Shown here: positions 45,315-56,056 of the stretch, one piece after another | Layout: every line of letters starts with the position of its first letter | Numbering within the stretch: the stretch's first letter is position 1 | Assembly (NCBI GenBank): GCA_964016875.1 | Contig: OZ024720.1 | Coordinates: forward strand, 20,076,242 to 20,140,241 | Length of the DNA: 64,000 nt | From: Fallopia convolvulus | Lineage: Eukaryota; Streptophyta; Magnoliopsida; Caryophyllales; Polygonaceae | Reading direction: 5' to 3' | The notes under the pieces: model-generated | Told to the model about the DNA's origin: nothing | What the model saw: only the letters and a program-made list of their open reading frames with translations | Database searches by the model: none | Made by a program: the position numbers and the translations under genes

Positions 45315-47052
45315 CCATGAGATCAAGGACAAAACCGGTGCGGAAAATGTGGTAGCTGATCATCTATCCCGTCTGCCCATTGAGTACATGTTGGAGATGG
45401 AGGATGGTTTGACTATAGATGATTCAAGAGCAGATGAAGTTCTCATGAGCGGAAAGGAGGACAGGAAAGGCAGATCGACGAACCAAGTAAGTCGGGCCCG
45501 AGGTCCAGAACATCGGACCGAAGGCAGGGCAGGTATGAGTGAGTTGGGACTGAGGTCTTCAACATCGGGCCCGAGTTACCTGTGTGTCTGCGAAGCTAGA
45601 CCGGTGTCCAACCATGTCGGGCTCGGTACACTTCAATGTCGATCCGTGGAAGAAAGTAAGTTTCCTAACTCAATTTCCATTCCTTCTCGTTCTCAATTGA
45701 TTGATTCTTTCTCTCCCACTTGCCTTCTTTCTATTAGTACCGTAAGACGAGGGGATTCCCCTTGGTTTGCGGACATCGCTAACTTTGCCGTAGGGGGGGT
45801 GATCCCACCAAATTTGTCTTATCAAGCTAGGAAGAAATTCTTACATTATGCTAGACAATATTTTTGGGACGATCCATATCTCTACAAGGAAGGGCGTGAT
45901 CACATCTATAGACGGTGTGTGTCAAGTGAAGAGGTTGAGAGCATAATTCACCATTGCCATTCCTTGCCTACGGGGGGTCACGCTAAGAGTTCCAAAACCA
46001 CTTCAAAAATTCTTCAATGTGGTTATTATTGGCCAACCATGTTCAAGGATGTGCATGATTATGTGAGGAAGTGTGAGGAGTGCCAAAGAGAGGGGAACCT
46101 ATCAAGGAGGAATGAGACTCCTCAAACTGGCATTCTAGAAGTTGAGTTATTTGATGTATGGGGTATTGATTTCATGGGACCATTTCCCATATCGGGGCCT
46201 TACAAGTACATCTTGGTAGCCGTGGACTATGTCTCAAAATGGGTGGAGGCCATACCAACAAGAACCAATGATGCTAGGGTGGTGATGAAGTTCTTGAAAA
46301 GCAACATTTTTGCAAGGTTTGGTGTGCCTAGGGTTCTCATAAGTGATGGCGGACCTCATTTCATTGAGAGGTGCTTCGAGAATGTGTTGATCAAGTATGG
46401 GGTGTCTCATCGAGTTGCTACTCCTTATCATCCTCAAACAAGCGGGCAAGTCGAGGTGTCAAACCGTCAAATCAAGGCTATCTTGGAGAAGACCGTATCT
46501 CGATCAAGGAAAGATTGGGCTTCTAAGCTCGATGATGCACTTTGGGCTTATAGAACCGCCTTCAAGAAACCTTTGGGAACTACACCCTTCAATCTAGTTT
46601 ATGGCAAGGCATGTCATCTTCCGGTAGAGCTTGATCACAAGGCAAAATGGGCACTCAAAGAGACGAATTGGGATATCAACTTGGCCGGTGAGAAAAGGTT
46701 TCTAGAGCTTCATGAGTTGGGAGAATTGAGGTTGAAGGCCTATGAGAACTCCAAGCTGTACAAGGAGAAGACCAAGAAGTGGCATGATAGGAAGTTGATT
46801 CCAAAGACCTATCAAACCGGTGACAAGGTTCTCCTTTTCAATTCAAGGCTTAAACTTTTCCAGGGGAAGTTAAGGACTAGGTGGAGCGGACCATTTGTGG
46901 TCCACCATATCTTTGCTCATGGTGCGGTAGACTTGATTGATGAACAAGGACATATTTTCAAAGTAAATGGTCATCGAGTGAAGAAGTTCTATGACAAGGC
47001 CGGTCCAAGCGAAGAAGTTAGAGCCTCATGGGCTCTCGTCCTCGCCAATTGA
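45214..47052 (+). CDS. Athila unit B RNase H end and integrase
   Basis: Same protein as in unit A: RNase H end, module-bearing linker (about 45489-45640), HHCC zinc domain, DDE core (GIDFMGPF, SDGGPHF, GQVEVSN) and C-terminus ending LVLAN. Uninterrupted. Identity with unit A over more than 600 codons shows the duplication is very recent or homogenised. Confidence 0.93.
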   Translation: MVVFTDHATIKYLMKKKDAKPRLLRWMLLLQEFDHEIKDKTGAENVVADHLSRLPIEYMLEMEDGLTIDDSRADEVLMSGKEDRKGRSTNQVSRARGPEHRTEGRAGMSELGLRSSTSGPSYLCVCEARPVSNHVGLGTLQCRSVEESKFPNSISIPSRSQLIDSFSPTCLLSISTVRRGDSPWFADIANFAVGGVIPPNLSYQARKKFLHYARQYFWDDPYLYKEGRDHIYRRCVSSEEVESIIHHCHSLPTGGHAKSSKTTSKILQCGYYWPTMFKDVHDYVRKCEECQREGNLSRRNETPQTGILEVELFDVWGIDFMGPFPISGPYKYILVAVDYVSKWVEAIPTRTNDARVVMKFLKSNIFARFGVPRVLISDGGPHFIERCFENVLIKYGVSHRVATPYHPQTSGQVEVSNRQIKAILEKTVSRSRKDWASKLDDALWAYRTAFKKPLGTTPFNLVYGKACHLPVELDHKAKWALKETNWDINLAGEKRFLELHELGELRLKAYENSKLYKEKTKKWHDRKLIPKTYQTGDKVLLFNSRLKLFQGKLRTRWSGPFVVHHIFAHGAVDLIDEQGHIFKVNGHRVKKFYDKAGPSEEVRASWALVLAN

Positions 47053-48778
47053 TCCTATACATGCCATTGAAGAATAAGAAATTGTGAGCTCTTCATACTC
47101 TTCTCTCTTGCTTTTAAGTTTGATGGGGACATCAAAATTTTAAGTATGGGGTGGGGGTAGGTGTGTTCATGATTCCACTTGTTTATGTTTGTTTGTTATT
47201 TTGAGGATATTTGTTTTTTGTTTTTAGTTTGTGTTTGGGATGTTTGCTTCTTGATTTGTGGTTTGATGAAAGACATGAATGATTAATTTGGTCTTGAATG
47301 GATGAGTTTTTGGTTTTAGAGAATTTTTTTTGCAAAAATCCATAAAATAAAAAAAAATTGTGTTAAAAACAACAAAAAGATTTTGTGTTTTGTAGGTTTT
47401 GGACTAGAAATTCCCATCTTAGATTGCCAAAATAAAAGCTAATGATGATGTGAGCATGTAAATTCCTTTGCATATTTTTGGATAGTTTAGCCTCTAAAAT
47501 GATGTTGCTTTTGATGTGATCATGATATCTTGCTTGTTTTATTGAACATGTGAGTTCTAGGATGAGTTCTTATGTAACTAAGTATGAGTGACCCTTTTGA
47601 GATTTATTTTTGGCCATTTTAGGGATGCTTGTTCATATTTGCATATCCCTCATGTTTCTTGTGTGATAAGATCATTCATGCTTAGTAAAACTTGCTATTG
47701 CGGTGTTTATCTATTTTCCAAGACCGTCATGAGATTTGTCCTAGAATTGTCACATTGATTTTGAACTTTATTCTTCTAGTCACATAAATGTTCCATATCC
47801 TACCAAGAAGTTAATCCTTTATTTGTAGCCCCGTTCTAGCCTAAGCCTTTGTTTGAAACTCCTCAAAAATATTATTCCTAGCCTTATATGACTTGACCCT
47901 TATGGGATTAGACTTTAGAAGAGAGGTTTGGATTGTATTTGAAGAGTTGAGATTCTCTTGGGTTTAAGGGCAAAGAATGGTGTTATAAATCATGTGGGTA
48001 GTGCATCTTTGTTGTACAAAAAATGAAAAAGAAAGAAAAGAAAGAAAGAAAATGTTGGAAATGTAAAGTGGAATGAAAGCAAAGGGCCTAAGTGAAGAAA
48101 AAAATGGTCCGACCGAGTTACAAGCAACATCAGGCCCGATGTCATAAGAAAGTCGGTCCAAATGTAGAAAGTGTGGAAAATCCAACAAAAAGCCTAAGAG
48201 CAAAGATGGAGTGGAATGTTAAGTGAAATTTTGGGTTGAAGGGAAAAATGTTAAGTCTTTGGGTGAGTGTCAAAGTAATTGTGGAATTTTGGTGAAGTGG
48301 TGAGAGTTTAGGTTGTTCAATCCCCATTATAAGCACCACAAGACCAAATAATTCCTACCTTGAGAAATACCAAAAGCCCCATTACAACCCGGCCGAATGG
48401 AACCACTTTGAGGACCTCCATTGAGCCAAGTTCGAAATTATTTGTGTACTTTGTATTAGGCATCTCTAGGTGGAGGAATTGGTGATATTAGCTTCAATAG
48501 TAAAGTCCTTACTTGCATGAATTTTGATCTTGAGTGTTCATTGCTAAACCCAAACACATGATGAGAGATACACATTCACATATCCCTAAAGTGAGGCTTA
48601 GTTGCATTGACTCTTTTACTTGGAACACTTAATGATGTGTGATGATGTAATCTTGCTTGAATATCAATCACTTGTGCTTAAAATGTGTTTTCATACGAGG
48701 CTTTACTTGAAGATTATGTTTCGGTCTTGCTTACATTGTTATTGCTTGAGGACAAGCAAGTTTAAGTATGGGGTATTT
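47053..48778 (+). other. Athila unit B 3' non-coding region with PPTs
   Basis: Counterpart of 37901-39626, virtually identical, with the internal purine-rich word near 47142-47159, a palindromic module near 48107-48160, the PPT hairpin at 48742-48759 and the LTR-adjacent purine tract. Confidence 0.85.
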
Positions 48779-49959
48779 TGATGTCTCTTTATTTGGTGGT
48801 GTTTTCATATGTGATTTCCTTCGTAAATATGTTTCTTTTTCCCCTTTTCTTGCGTGTTTTGTTCCTTTTTAGCTTAGTTCCCGTATTTCTATGAGATTCG
48901 GAGACTACGCGCATTTTATGTGTTTTGTAGGTAATTTGGCGTGAATCGAGGATCTATTTGAAGGAGGGACGAGACACGGAGCAAAGGCCGAGCTAAAGCG
49001 GGAAAGAGAGGAGCAAGCTATGAAGAAGAACAAGAGGAAAGCCAACAAGAAGAAGGTGGAACGAGGTCTGGACCGAGTTGCAACCACGTCGGGCCCGACT
49101 TGAGAGATTTCAACCTCGGACCGAGATGCACAGTACCTCGGGCCCAATGTCCTCCGTGTCGGTCCGAGTCGGTCACCGGACTACTTGGGCTCCAAGGCAC
49201 GAATTTGTGGACTTCCACTTTTGCCCCTCATCTAATCTATAAAAGGCCCTCTTGTCTTCTAATTTGGGGTTCCCTCCCACACACACAAAAGGGTTCCACA
49301 CACTTGAGAAGGAACCAAGAGGATACTTGGAGAGCAAGGAGGAAGGAGAAGAGGAGGAAGAGAGAGAGAATCGGCCAAGAGAGAGGAAGGCTTGATAGGT
49401 TTTGTTGATTGTTTAGCTTTGCTTTGTTTTGATCTTGTGGATTTGAAAACCCTTGATTGGAATTTGTGGATTGCTTTGGATTTGAATGAAACTTTGCTTT
49501 GTTTTGAGATTGATGATGTTGATTGCTTTCCCTTTTGATTTGTTTGCTTTCTTTGCTTTCCACATGGAGTAGATCTCCTTGATCTTGGGTTATGGGGGAA
49601 AACCCTAGCTAGGTTTGGGCTAGAAACCCCAATTCCATAGCCTTGGGTGTTTGATCTAAGGAAACCACTCTACATAGAGCTACAATTCCTTGCGAAAGTT
49701 GGGAATCAAGGCTTGAGATTGGCAAAGTAGCGAAAGTGAACATGTGTCAATCTCAAGACCTTGCTTCGAAGGGGATTTCCCCAAGGATCGAGGTGTAGAA
49801 GTGGTTGGAACGAGGGCGAAAGCACTCGATCCTAGTCCGATCATCACTCATTGCTTGAATTGGGGTGGAAAAGCCTTAATCTACTAGGGAAGGGACCCAA
49901 AAGCCCAAGATCTACTTTTAATCCTTGAAAGTTCGACAACCCCAGCTACCTCGGGCCCG
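48779..49959 (+). mobile_element. Athila LTR3, 3' truncated and mosaic
   Basis: The first 780 bp match LTR2 with about one change. From about 49555 on it carries many changes, several of them shared with the minus-strand copy at 57205-58622. It ends at 49959 inside the module CTCGGGCCCG, about 235 bp short of a full LTR. TATA box at 49238. Confidence 0.9.
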
Positions 49960-50740
49960 GTAGGGTCAAGCTTATCTCGGCTAGGGAAATAACGTTTGTG
50001 GAGCTGAAAATAAAATCTAAAGCTCAAGTTGGTTGTCAAAAAGAGGGATCACGTAAAGGGTGGATAAGGATAAATAAGGCTCATAAAAATAAGTTTTCTA
50101 TCATATGACTTTCACAAGTAATGAACTAAAAATCTTATATAGGTCTCAAAAAATGGATAACCATCACAATTCCAAGAGATAATATACATAAAGAGAGTAA
50201 ATCACACAAGATAAGAAGAGGAATTTTTGATGTTCTCCCTATATGGCCAAAAATAACTCACAAGGTAGCAATTTTTGTTGGATTGCACTACTCATGCTAA
50301 AAGTTATACATGCTCAATTTCATCAAAATGCTATTCCTCTATAAAAACAATTTCATACTAAGAATCATGCTATACCATCAAAAACATGCTTGAAAGGAAA
50401 TTACATGATCATGCTAGCAATTAACTATCATAGAGCCAAAAGACATGGCATTCATCCATTCTAAAAACTCTTTTTGGATTTTTAAAAAAAAATTCATTTT
50501 TTTGTGATTTTTTCATTTCTTAATTTTTTTTGTGATTTTTCATTTCTTAAAAACAAAGACAACTTAAGCAAAGAAAACAAAACAAACAAGCAAGTTTTCT
50601 TCCCTTCCCTACCCCATACCACTGTCCCCATTGTAATAAAACTAAGCAGTAGAAAAGAATAAGGAAAAAGAAAGAAACTCACAAGATAACCTAAAGCAGA
50701 AAAGAACATCTTTTGAGAGCGGAATCATCGTCGTGGTGTT
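49960..50740 (-). other. Family 2 right unit, 3' non-coding part (resumed)
   Basis: Minus-strand family 2 sequence homologous to the segment starting near 24003, so it is the continuation of 28757-29465 beyond the Athila array. A 26 bp tandem duplication of a T-rich TTTGTGATTTTT word lies at about 50497-50550. Confidence 0.78.
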
Positions 50741-50748
50741 GGTGGAAA

Positions 50749-52299
50749 CTAACGCTCAAAGTTGCCCATGAAATCGTACATGGTGGTCCAGTGCTCCTCA
50801 TCAACCGTCACCCTTTTCTCCATCGTCCTACAACGAGCATCCGCCTGCTGATGCCTCACATCATCTGAAGCCATGCGAGCTGCAAAGACACCCTCCCAAC
50901 GCTCCATCCTCTGGGTAAGTTGTGTTTGTTGTAGGTTGAGCTGTTCCATATGAAAGATAAATTATCGGCCAATGGAGGTGGATCACTCGATCCAAAATAG
51001 GTAGGCCGAGGAGGAGGTGTGCAATGATCCAAGGGCTGGAAGTGGTCTTGATAGACCACCGGGTTATAGGGCATCATCTCATACGACTGAGGCACAATAG
51101 CCGGAGGTGGTGGCTCGTTATCGAAGCTGTAGGCCTCGGTACTAGCCTCGAAATAATCGTTAACGATCCCTGGTGGGTTGTTATCGATGTCGTCTTCATT
51201 GCAAAGTACCGAGGCCATCATCCTCGTTATCGAGCTCCTTCATGGCTGCCTCGTTTTTGTGGCTGCCTCGTCTTCATCCATTTCTACTCCTTCTTTGTCG
51301 AACCTTGTCTCACAGTCCCTCAACAACGGCTCATCATGTGGCTTTTTCTCCAATGGGAATGCATGGCCCGTCCAAGCTTCATACCAATTTTGCACATAAA
51401 GCAACTCAAACTTGTCTCGGGTAAGCAACACATCTTGGCTAAGTACCCTTGTGGAGTACCCTCTTTCGTTCCTCACAAAAATGTTGGAGGAGAACCAATA
51501 CTTCTTGTCGAGCTTTTGGGGATGGTTTGGAGTGTAACGCTCAAGAGCGACACCGAGATTCTCCGCTAGAAGACTCACCAGATTCCCGCACCATACTTCT
51601 TTTGACTTGATCCCGTACTTCTCAACGTATTACAACCATTCATACCCCAATTTCAAGGGGGCGGGATCCTAAAAAAGAATGGTATGGAGGCATGCAACCT
51701 CCAACCGTGTTGGCATTGAAAGCTCTTTCTTGGGGCCAAAAAGTGGCGCCCAAGTCTCGTAGAATGATGTGGAAGATGGGGTTGATGATGCTTGCACCTA
51801 GAAGTGTCGGTGCAGAAGGTTCGACTTCCCCGGAAATGTAACTCCAAGTGTCCGTTACTTTCAAGTCCTTGAGCTTGTAATCCCTAGAGTGGTGCGGAAA
51901 CTCGAGAAGTGCATTGAATTCAGCCATGGTGCGCTCACGATCAAAAATACCTAACTGAAACTTGATCCTTCCAGCTGATGTCTTGGCCTTGAAGCTTGTT
52001 CGGAGAGTGGCTATGAACTCGGCGGTGAGGGCCTGGTAATGTGGTGTTTCCTCCTTCTTCAACAGTTGAGGTATTCCAAGAAGGGCAATAGCGTGCTTGA
52101 CGTCCTCATAGATCCCCAACGGCTTAGCGGTTGACCTCGAGAACCACCTGATGAAGTGGTCCTTTTGAAGGACGGAATCAAAGATCTTAGCTTGCTTCTG
52201 AGTAGCTAATATGACATTGTCCATGCGTGGAGGAGACGGGGACTTTTGAGTCCTCGTCTTCTTTCCGGCTCTAGCGTTAGCTCGGCTAGTGCTTGTCAT
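50749..52299 (-). pseudogene. Family 2 accessory ORF, Athila ORF1-like protein
   Basis: Starts at ATG 52299 (MTSTSRANARAGKKTRTQ) and is open to 51640, then continues through frame breaks at 51579-51640 and about 51225 to 50749. The core HYQALTAEFIATLRTS, RIKFQLGIFDRERTMAEFNA and INPIFHIILRDLGATFWP resembles the plant Athila ORF-1 family (PF03078-like), found in Athila-related elements; its biochemical role is not known to me. A C-terminal acidic part and a coiled tail (QTQLTQRMERWE, 50920-50880) follow. An acceptor-like TTTGCAG|GTACA sits six bases before the ATG. Broken in this copy. The family assignment is from pattern, not a search. Confidence 0.65.
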
Positions 52300-52305
52300 T
52301 TGTAC

Positions 52306-53477
52306 CTGCAAATACCATGAAATCCCAAGATAAGATCCACACAAACCAACCAAAAGAAAATCCCATACTTGCTCTCGGAAATGCTCTCGACATGCCTCGA
52401 TACCGAGCCAATTGGGTCGGTAACGAGGTACCTAGGTTTGGTTTTAAAACTGAGCATTTTACAGGTCATTACCGACCCTCTCAGGTCGTTAACGAGCCTG
52501 GGCAAGAACAATTCGCAGTCTATTCTGAGTACCAAACCTCAAAAACTTAAACAATTTCAACATGATTCAACCACAATTTCACATAAAAACACAAAATCTA
52601 GCACATGTAACCCCATACTTGCTTGAAACCCTATCTAATTATGCCAATAAGTGCCGAAATTCATGGTGAATAGTCAATCAATTCAAGAACAAGCTACTCC
52701 ATGCTTTTCTATAAAATTTCAATGAAAAATAAGCAAGAATAACAAAATATAAATCAAGATCAATCACCAATAATAGAAGCAATAGAATCACAATGCAACC
52801 TAGATATGCAAACCAATAACTCAATCAAGATCAAGATATGAATTTTACCCCAAATTACCATGAAATTTGCAAGAAAAGGGTTAAGGTTTAGAAATCATAC
52901 CGTAGATTGAAGAATTGAAGAACAAAGATTGAATTGGAAAGGGATAACGAGGGCTTGAGTGCTCCGGTAACGAACTCAAGAAGTGGGGCTCGTTCTCGTG
53001 GGGTGCGATTGGGATTAGGGTGCGATGGTGCGATCGGTGGGATTGGCAAAACTCGGTGGGATTTGGTTGAGAGTTTAAAGATTCTTGACTTGAGATTTAG
53101 TGTGAAAGTTGGAGATTTGAGAGGGTTTTAATAGGAAGAGGAAGAAGGGAGAGGCGGCGTGAGGGAGATAATGGGATAGAAGAGATAGGGTTACTTACCT
53201 CGGTCGCGTTGCCGTTTCCGCGTGCCTTCTCAGGTCGGTAACAAGCCTCTCAGCTCGATACCGAGTCTGGGCGACTCGTATTTCAGCGTTTTTCCGACCC
53301 CAACTTCTTATGCGATGTTAGTTTCCAACAATTCTATCTTGCAAACTTCTAGACTACTCAAAACTCAAAAGAAAGCTAAGAAAAAGATCTAAAAAGAAAA
53401 GAAAATTTAATGAAAACTAAAAACCGGGTTGCCTCCCGTAAGCGCTATTTTTAACGTCGTTAGCCCGACGAACTTAC
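52306..53477 (-). other. Predicted intron of family 2 (pro to accessory ORF)
   Basis: Minus-strand donor GCCAAG|GTAAGTTCG at 53478/53477, 12-15 bases after the protease-ORF stop; acceptor TATTTGCAG| at 52306. The 1,172 bp between them has no domain but holds palindromic modules (52398-52428, 52465-52498) and the GGGAGGCAACC motif near 53425-53440. Splicing would place the accessory ATG near the 5' part of a subgenomic RNA. Confidence 0.5.
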
Positions 53478-53486
53478 CTTGGCTAA

Positions 53487-54860
53487 TTAAGGTGGTTCCT
53501 TCTCAGCTATGTCGGGGTTTTGAGAGACCCCATACTTGGCTTTGAAGGCATTGTTAGCTCGTCTCACTAAATTTGTTCCTCCATCTTGTAGCAATATGCA
53601 CAATATTCCTACACAAGGGTTAGTGAAATCCGAGAACCAAGGAGGTTTCGATTCCTCTATAGCATAGATAGCGGGGTACGGTGTAGGAATATGATATAAG
53701 GAAGGATCATGATCAGTTATAGTGAATCCATGGATAGAATACTCACCTCGATCCATTAGTGAGGATGTCGGCACCGAGGTAGTTAAGGTCGTGTCGTGCC
53801 AAAACGAGCCACCTCCGTCGTACTGTTCTACAAAAGGCTCAGTAACGGCCCAAGGAGGGTCGGTAGCGGTCTCGGTTTCACTCTTATAATCCTTATTTGT
53901 TGGAGAAGAGACTTCAGACTCAGCAATGTCGAGCTCTGACTGGGACATCTCGATTTGTGCGACAACAGTTGTGCCGTTGGCATCTTGATTAAGGTTGAAC
54001 TCTACTCACTCTTCTCCTATGTCAAAGGTGAGGAGTCCTTTCTGAACATCAACTCTAATGCCTCCTGTAGCAAGGATTGGCCTGCCTAGAATGATGGGGA
54101 CTAGAGGATCTTCAAACATGTCGAGGACAATGAAATCGTTTGGAATGAAGAATTTCCCCACTTGAATGGGGTAATCATCAACGACTCCTGTAGCTTTCAC
54201 ACTTGATCTGTCCGCCATGTACAACCTCATATCCACAGGTTCCAGAGGTCGCCTGTTAGCTTTTGACCAGATTGATAGGGGAGTAAACTGGCACTGGCTC
54301 CCAAATCACATAAAGCCTTGAATCGATGGTTACCTATGCAAATCGTGATAGTAAATCTCCTTGGCTCGCCTAGCTTCTATGGAAGAGTAATAGATCGGAC
54401 CTCATCTGTAAGCTCTGTTATGGATCGTTTCCTGCTAAGAATGTCTTCAAAAAACTTTGTGTACGCCGGCATTTCACTTAGGGCCTCAGCGAATGGTATA
54501 GAAATATTTAAGCCTTGGAGAATCTTAATGAAATGCTTAAACTTGCCTCCAGTTAAGTATTTAGACTTCTTAGTAGGAAAGGGAGAAGACTTCACCAATC
54601 TCGGATCCAAAGCGAGCTCGAGAGGTGATGCTATCGGGTCGACATTAGAGTTGGTGGGTGCCTTAGAAGGATCGGTACCGACCCTGGTGGGGTCTGTATC
54701 AAGCCTGGGATTAAGAGAGGAGCTTGGTGTAGAATACTTACCTGGGATTATCGGTACCGAGTTGTTCAGGCTCGGTAACGACCCTCTCTTGTTTGTTGTG
54801 AACCTGGGCCGTGGCATCCTCTTCAGATTCGGGGCTCTTCTCCTTGGCTTTGGCACGATC
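53487..54860 (-). pseudogene. Family 2 right unit protease-region ORF
   Basis: Frame pieces on the minus strand: a Gag-Pro linker with a conserved FKHFIKILQGLNISIPFAEALSE-type block (about 54545-54480), a damaged protease catalytic region near 54300-54240, then FIVLDMFEDPLVPIILGRPI (54135-54075), and a tail ending PPWFSDFTNPCVGI and NPDIAEKEPP, stop at about 53487. Collinear with the left unit and with the plus-strand copy at 56057. Several frameshifts (near 54240, 54370 and 54000) disable it. No RT follows. Confidence 0.83.
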
Positions 54861-55266
54861 TGGTAGTGTCTTTCTGCTCCTAAGGTGCATGGCCGCTATT
54901 TGTCCTCTAGGGTTCTCCTCGGGGGGCCCGGGAGTTGCCCTTGCGACCTCGGAATTTGTGAGGCCATGTTTCCTAGTTGTGAGTCGACATTCTTCTTCCA
55001 CACATCAAACTCTCACCATCTTTTCATCTGGTTGTTGAGGTTAGCTTGGACTCCAGTGATTTCATTCTTTACGCCATTAATCCCTTCATAGAGTCCTTGC
55101 GCCCAAGATGGTGGCTCTTGATAGCCTGGAGGTCGATACGGCGCGGGCCGTTTGTCCGGAGGGGGTGTTGCATAACTGGGATTTTGATTTTGATTTCCCC
55201 AAGCCGGATAATTGTTTGGCCTGTCAAAGTTATTAGGCGGGTTCCTGTATTGAACTCTCATATAGT
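54861..55266 (-). pseudogene. Family 2 right unit gag C-terminal fragment
   Basis: Encodes the nucleocapsid-like end of Gag: RNPPNNFDRPNNYPAWG, YRPPGYQEPPSWAQGLYEGI and EVARATPGPPEENPRGQ (55250-54900), matching the left unit and the Athila Gag. The reading stops at NYM exactly where the plus-strand family 2 LTR begins (55267), so the rest of gag, the primer site and the 5' LTR of this unit are lost. Confidence 0.83.
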
Positions 55267-56055
55267 TGATGTTCGTGTTTTTAGTATAGTTTTTAGTATG
55301 TTTTCTTAGTTTATTAGGACTAGTTTTGATAAGATTAGGGTTAGTTTTGTGTGTTTTTGGATGGTTTTACATATTTTGTGAGAAGTATGGAAGCTACTCC
55401 GTTTTGTGTATTCTTGTAGGTTTTAGCAAGGAACGGTGCTTTTTGGAGCTAAATTTGGAGTGCTATGGTGAAGGACGGAAGAATAAGAGATGAATGAGTC
55501 GAGGTCTAAGCTTTTAGATAAGAAGTGTTGAAGAAGCCAAGCCCAGGCTCGTTAACGAGGTTGTGAGGGCTCGTTAAAGAGGCTACGAGATAGGTTTTTC
55601 GAGGAATCTAAGTGATGTCCTACCGATCCTGTGCGAGAATTTATTTCCGTGTCGGTAGAGTGTTTTTAATGAGTTTTAGGGTTATTATATTATATATTTT
55701 AGGTTATGATATCTTTCTAGATTTTATTTCTATCTTTTTAGAGTTAGTTTCTATCTTTTAGAAAGTTTTTATCTTTTAGCCTTTTTATTTTCTAGCCTTA
55801 TTAGTATAAATAACCTTCTTTATAGCCTAGAAGAGGGGGGTAGTAAGGAAAGAAGAAGGAAGAGCCGAGAGAGAGACGAGATGGTCTGAAATCGAGATCG
55901 AGCACGGTGGACGAGAGTTACTGAGGTCGTTAATCACGAGTTTTGATTCGGGGTTTTGTGTTTTTTCGGTTTCTTCTACACTCTGTAAGACTATATTTTT
56001 CTTATTAATTTGAAGTAATTGTTTTGTTTTCAATGTTTTCTCTTGTTGAATTTAT
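55267..56055 (+). mobile_element. Family 2 LTR iv, 5' part, plus strand
   Basis: Starts TGATGTTCGTGTTTTTAG and matches the first 800 bp of other family 2 LTRs, including the palindromic module (55547-55585) and AGTATAAATAACC near 55800. It is truncated near 56055, where it joins protease coding sequence. It abuts the opposite-facing gag fragment on its left. Confidence 0.82.
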
Positions 56056-56056
56056 T

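Larger units (their letters stand above)
29466..49959 (+). mobile_element. Tandem Athila array (Ty3/gypsy) nested in family 2
   Basis: Order: LTR0 stub (29466-29837), 3' internal fragment (29838-30474), LTR1 (30475-31890), internal A (31891-39626), LTR2 (39627-41043), internal B (41044-48778), truncated LTR3 (48779-49959). The repeat period is 9,152-9,153 bp. Family assignment rests on the tRNA-Asp primer site and on gag, protease, RT, RNase H and integrase in gypsy order without a chromodomain. The left flank is GTCGA; the right end is deleted, so no target duplication can be checked. Comparing its flanks with 23903-24003 implies about 100 bp of host element was lost. Confidence 0.93.
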
